In this document: positions 4,827-6,208 of the stretch, in pieces
Position numbering within the stretch: the first letter of the stretch is position 1
Layout of the letters: each line of letters opens with the position of its first letter
Source of the DNA: Candidatus Methanocomedens sp.
Lineage (GTDB): Archaea; Halobacteriota; Methanosarcinia; Methanosarcinales; Methanocomedenaceae
Reading direction: 5' to 3'
Assembly (NCBI GenBank): GCA_009649835.1
Contig: PYCK01000074.1
Location: 1-6,208, forward strand
Length of the DNA: 6,208 bases
The notes under the pieces: generated by a model
The model's database searches: none
What the model was told of the DNA's origin: nothing
The model's input: the letters and a program-made list of their open reading frames with translations, nothing else
Translations under genes and position numbers: made by a program

Positions 4827-5846
4827 ATGGACGCAGAACACCACAGCATGCATATACCCAAGTGGAAGAAAGATGAGATAAGGGATATTAAATCCAATAT
4901 AAGGGATTACCCGGTAGTTGGGCTGGTAGGTATCCACGGACTTCCGTCGAAGCAGTTCCAGCAGATGCGTTCAAGTATCAGGGATTCAGTGCTGATCAAG
5001 GTCAGCAAGAACTCACTGATAACAAGAGCATTGGATGAATCTTCTGGAGATATTAAATCCCTGGGGGATTATCTTGACCAGGAAACGGGTTTAGTATTCT
5101 CGAATGATAACTCGTTCAAATTATTCAGGCTTCTCAGTTCAAGCAAAACTCCAGCTCCTATCAAGGGTGGTATGAAGTCTCCAAAGGATATTACTGTTGA
5201 AAAAGGACCAACCGATTTCCCGCCCGGGCCCATTATAGGTGAACTGCAATCAGCAGGTATTCCCGCAGCTATTGAAGGCGGGAAAGTGGTTATACGGGAA
5301 ACAAAAGTGGTGGTTAAGGAAGGTGAAGTTGTCTCACAGAATCTGGCAGCCATGCTGGCCCGTCTTGAGATATATCCACTTGAACTGGGCCTGGTCTTAC
5401 GAGGCACCTTCGAGGATGGTATGTTGTTCGATGCATCAACTCTTGCCATCGATGAAGGTAAGATATCACTTGACTTCACAACAGCAGCCAGCCAGGCGTT
5501 CAACCTGGCAGTCAATTCGGCATACCCGACCACGACCACCATTCAGGCACTGCTTGCAAAGGCAGCATCAGAGTCAAGGAACCTTGCAGTGAATGCAGTG
5601 ATATATGAACCTGGAGTGATGGATATATTGTTGTCCAAAGCCCAGGGTCATGTAATGGCACTGGCAGGTCTGGTATCGGATGAAGCCCTGGACGATGACC
5701 TGAAAGCAAAGATGAGTGCCGGGGCTGCAGTGAGCCCGGTTGTGGTCGAGCCAGAAGAGGAGGAGACTGCTGAGAAAGAAGAAGAGGCTGCTGAAGAAGA
5801 AACTGAAGAAACAGCAGCAGAGGGTCTTGGTGCCCTGTTCGGATGA
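4827..5846 (+). CDS. rpl10: 50S ribosomal stalk protein uL10 (P0)
   Basis: Anchors the P1 dimers to 23S rRNA beside uL11 to form the stalk that recruits translational GTPases. The 339-residue product has the rRNA-binding N-terminal domain (about 8-110; HIPKWKKDEI at 9-18) and the archaeal/eukaryotic inserted domain (about 110-185; KGPTDFPPGPIIGELQSAGI at 126-145). Helical spine segments that bind P1 dimers span about 215-300 (FNLAVNSAYPTTTTIQALLAKA at 225-246). A very acidic Glu-rich tail (308-330) ends in GLGALFG (333-339), the factor-binding motif shared with rpl12. Length is normal for archaeal P0, which is far longer than bacterial L10. ATG 4827 directly follows the rpl1 TAA with no intervening base and has an excellent Shine-Dalgarno site. 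An ATG at 4848 would remove seven residues and is less likely. Confidence 0.97.
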   Translation: MDAEHHSMHIPKWKKDEIRDIKSNIRDYPVVGLVGIHGLPSKQFQQMRSSIRDSVLIKVSKNSLITRALDESSGDIKSLGDYLDQETGLVFSNDNSFKLFRLLSSSKTPAPIKGGMKSPKDITVEKGPTDFPPGPIIGELQSAGIPAAIEGGKVVIRETKVVVKEGEVVSQNLAAMLARLEIYPLELGLVLRGTFEDGMLFDASTLAIDEGKISLDFTTAASQAFNLAVNSAYPTTTTIQALLAKAASESRNLAVNAVIYEPGVMDILLSKAQGHVMALAGLVSDEALDDDLKAKMSAGAAVSPVVVEPEEEETAEKEEEAAEEETEETAAEGLGALFG

Positions 5847-5883
5847 ACAACAAAGAAGAAATTATAGTCAACAATTAATAAAA

Positions 5884-5889
5884 GGTGAT
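5884..5889 (+). promoter_or_regulatory. rpl12 ribosome binding site
   Basis: GGTGAT lies five bases before ATG 5895 and is a strong match. The rest of the 48-base rpl10-rpl12 gap is A-rich with no convincing promoter or hairpin. An A-rich unstructured region before a strong site would suit the high, multi-copy output needed for this stalk protein. Confidence 0.7.
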
Positions 5890-5894
5890 AAGAA

Positions 5895-6206
5895 ATGGAA
5901 TATGTTTATGCAGCACTTTTACTGCACAATGCAGGTAAGGACGTAACAGAAGATGCAATAACAGGTATCTTGCAGGCCGCAGATGTCGATGTGGATGCAA
6001 CAAGAGTGAAGGCCCTGGTGGCATCACTTGAAGGCGTCGACATCCAGGAAGCTATCGAGAAAGCCGCTTTTGCAGCCCCGGCAGCAGCAGCAGTAGCACC
6101 TGTTGCAGTAGCAGAGGAAGCCCCGGCAGCCGAAGAGGCCGCAGCTGAAGAAGAGGAAGAGGCTGAAGAGAGCGGAATGGAAGGACTGGGCGCACTGTTC
6201 GGTTAA
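5895..6206 (+). CDS. rpl12: ribosomal stalk protein P1 (archaeal L12)
   Basis: Multi-copy stalk protein that binds as dimers to the helical spine of P0 and, through its flexible tail, recruits elongation and initiation factor GTPases. The 103-residue product starts with the family signature MEYVYAALLLHNAGKDVTED (1-20). A helical dimerisation domain to about residue 58 contains the pattern GVDIQEAIEKA at 47-57. An Ala/Pro/Val-rich hinge (58-78), a Glu-rich acidic stretch (79-93) and the terminal GMEGLGALFG (94-103) follow. It is unrelated in fold to bacterial L7/L12 but functionally analogous. The gene is complete; its stop is two bases from the window end, so any transcription terminator lies outside. 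Confidence 0.97.
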   Translation: MEYVYAALLLHNAGKDVTEDAITGILQAADVDVDATRVKALVASLEGVDIQEAIEKAAFAAPAAAAVAPVAVAEEAPAAEEAAAEEEEEAEESGMEGLGALFG

Positions 6207-6208
6207 GC

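Noticed and set aside
5751..5820. GAA/GAG/GCA-rich low-complexity DNA in rpl10 (and a similar stretch at 6073-6175 in rpl12), possible microsatellite
   Set aside because: It encodes the conserved acidic hinge and tail of P0/P1 stalk proteins; codons are mixed and there is no regular repeat unit.
5512..5874. Minus-strand open frame opposite the rpl10 end
   Set aside because: A Leu/Gln/Pro-rich product arises from the complement of the Glu/Ala-rich tail; there is no motif and no ribosome binding site of note.

Overview
The window is a segment of an archaeal chromosome and looks like ordinary housekeeping DNA. All eight genes are on the + strand, in this order: D-aminoacyl-tRNA deacylase (dtdA), cell-division FtsZ (FtsZ1 type), SecE, Spt5/NusG, and ribosomal proteins uL11, uL1, uL10 (P0) and bL12-like P1. 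The archaeal assignment rests on the DTD2/GEK1-type deacylase, the short single-span SecE, the two-domain Spt5, the P0/P1 stalk proteins with acidic tails ending GLGALFG, and upstream BRE/TATA-like elements in place of bacterial -35/-10 boxes. Shine-Dalgarno sites of the GGTGAT/GGAGG kind and sequence resemblance to methanogen homologues recalled from memory suggest a euryarchaeote near Methanosarcinales. That placement is an inference, and no species can be named.

Layout: positions 1-182 are AT-rich with no supported gene, but hold candidate promoter elements. dtdA (183-1568) is followed after 21 bases by ftsZ (1590-2699). A 123-base gap then holds a near-perfect inverted repeat (2711-2735) and a likely promoter for secE (2823-3020). 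spt5 (3076-3549) has its own well-formed BRE/TATA element just upstream, and rpl11 (3595-4071) follows it. A 113-base gap before rpl1 (4185-4826) carries a candidate promoter and a structured leader whose closing stem runs into the rpl1 Shine-Dalgarno site. rpl10 (4827-5846) abuts rpl1 with no gap, and rpl12 (5895-6206) ends two bases before the window does.

How the genes work together: SecE is the small subunit of the Sec61/SecY channel. Spt5 is the elongation factor that helps couple RNA polymerase to the ribosome. uL11, uL10 and P1 build the ribosomal stalk base and stalk that recruit translational GTPases, and uL1 forms the opposite stalk at the E site. dtdA protects translation by hydrolysing D-aminoacyl-tRNAs, and FtsZ builds the division ring. 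The secE-spt5-L11-L1-L10-L12 order is the classic conserved archaeal/bacterial cluster.

I found no mobile element, CRISPR array, rRNA or tRNA gene, broken gene or evident new system. The items most worth a second look are regulatory: the rpl1 leader structure, the ftsZ/secE inverted repeat, and the C-terminal extension of DtdA with its RNase Z-like segment.
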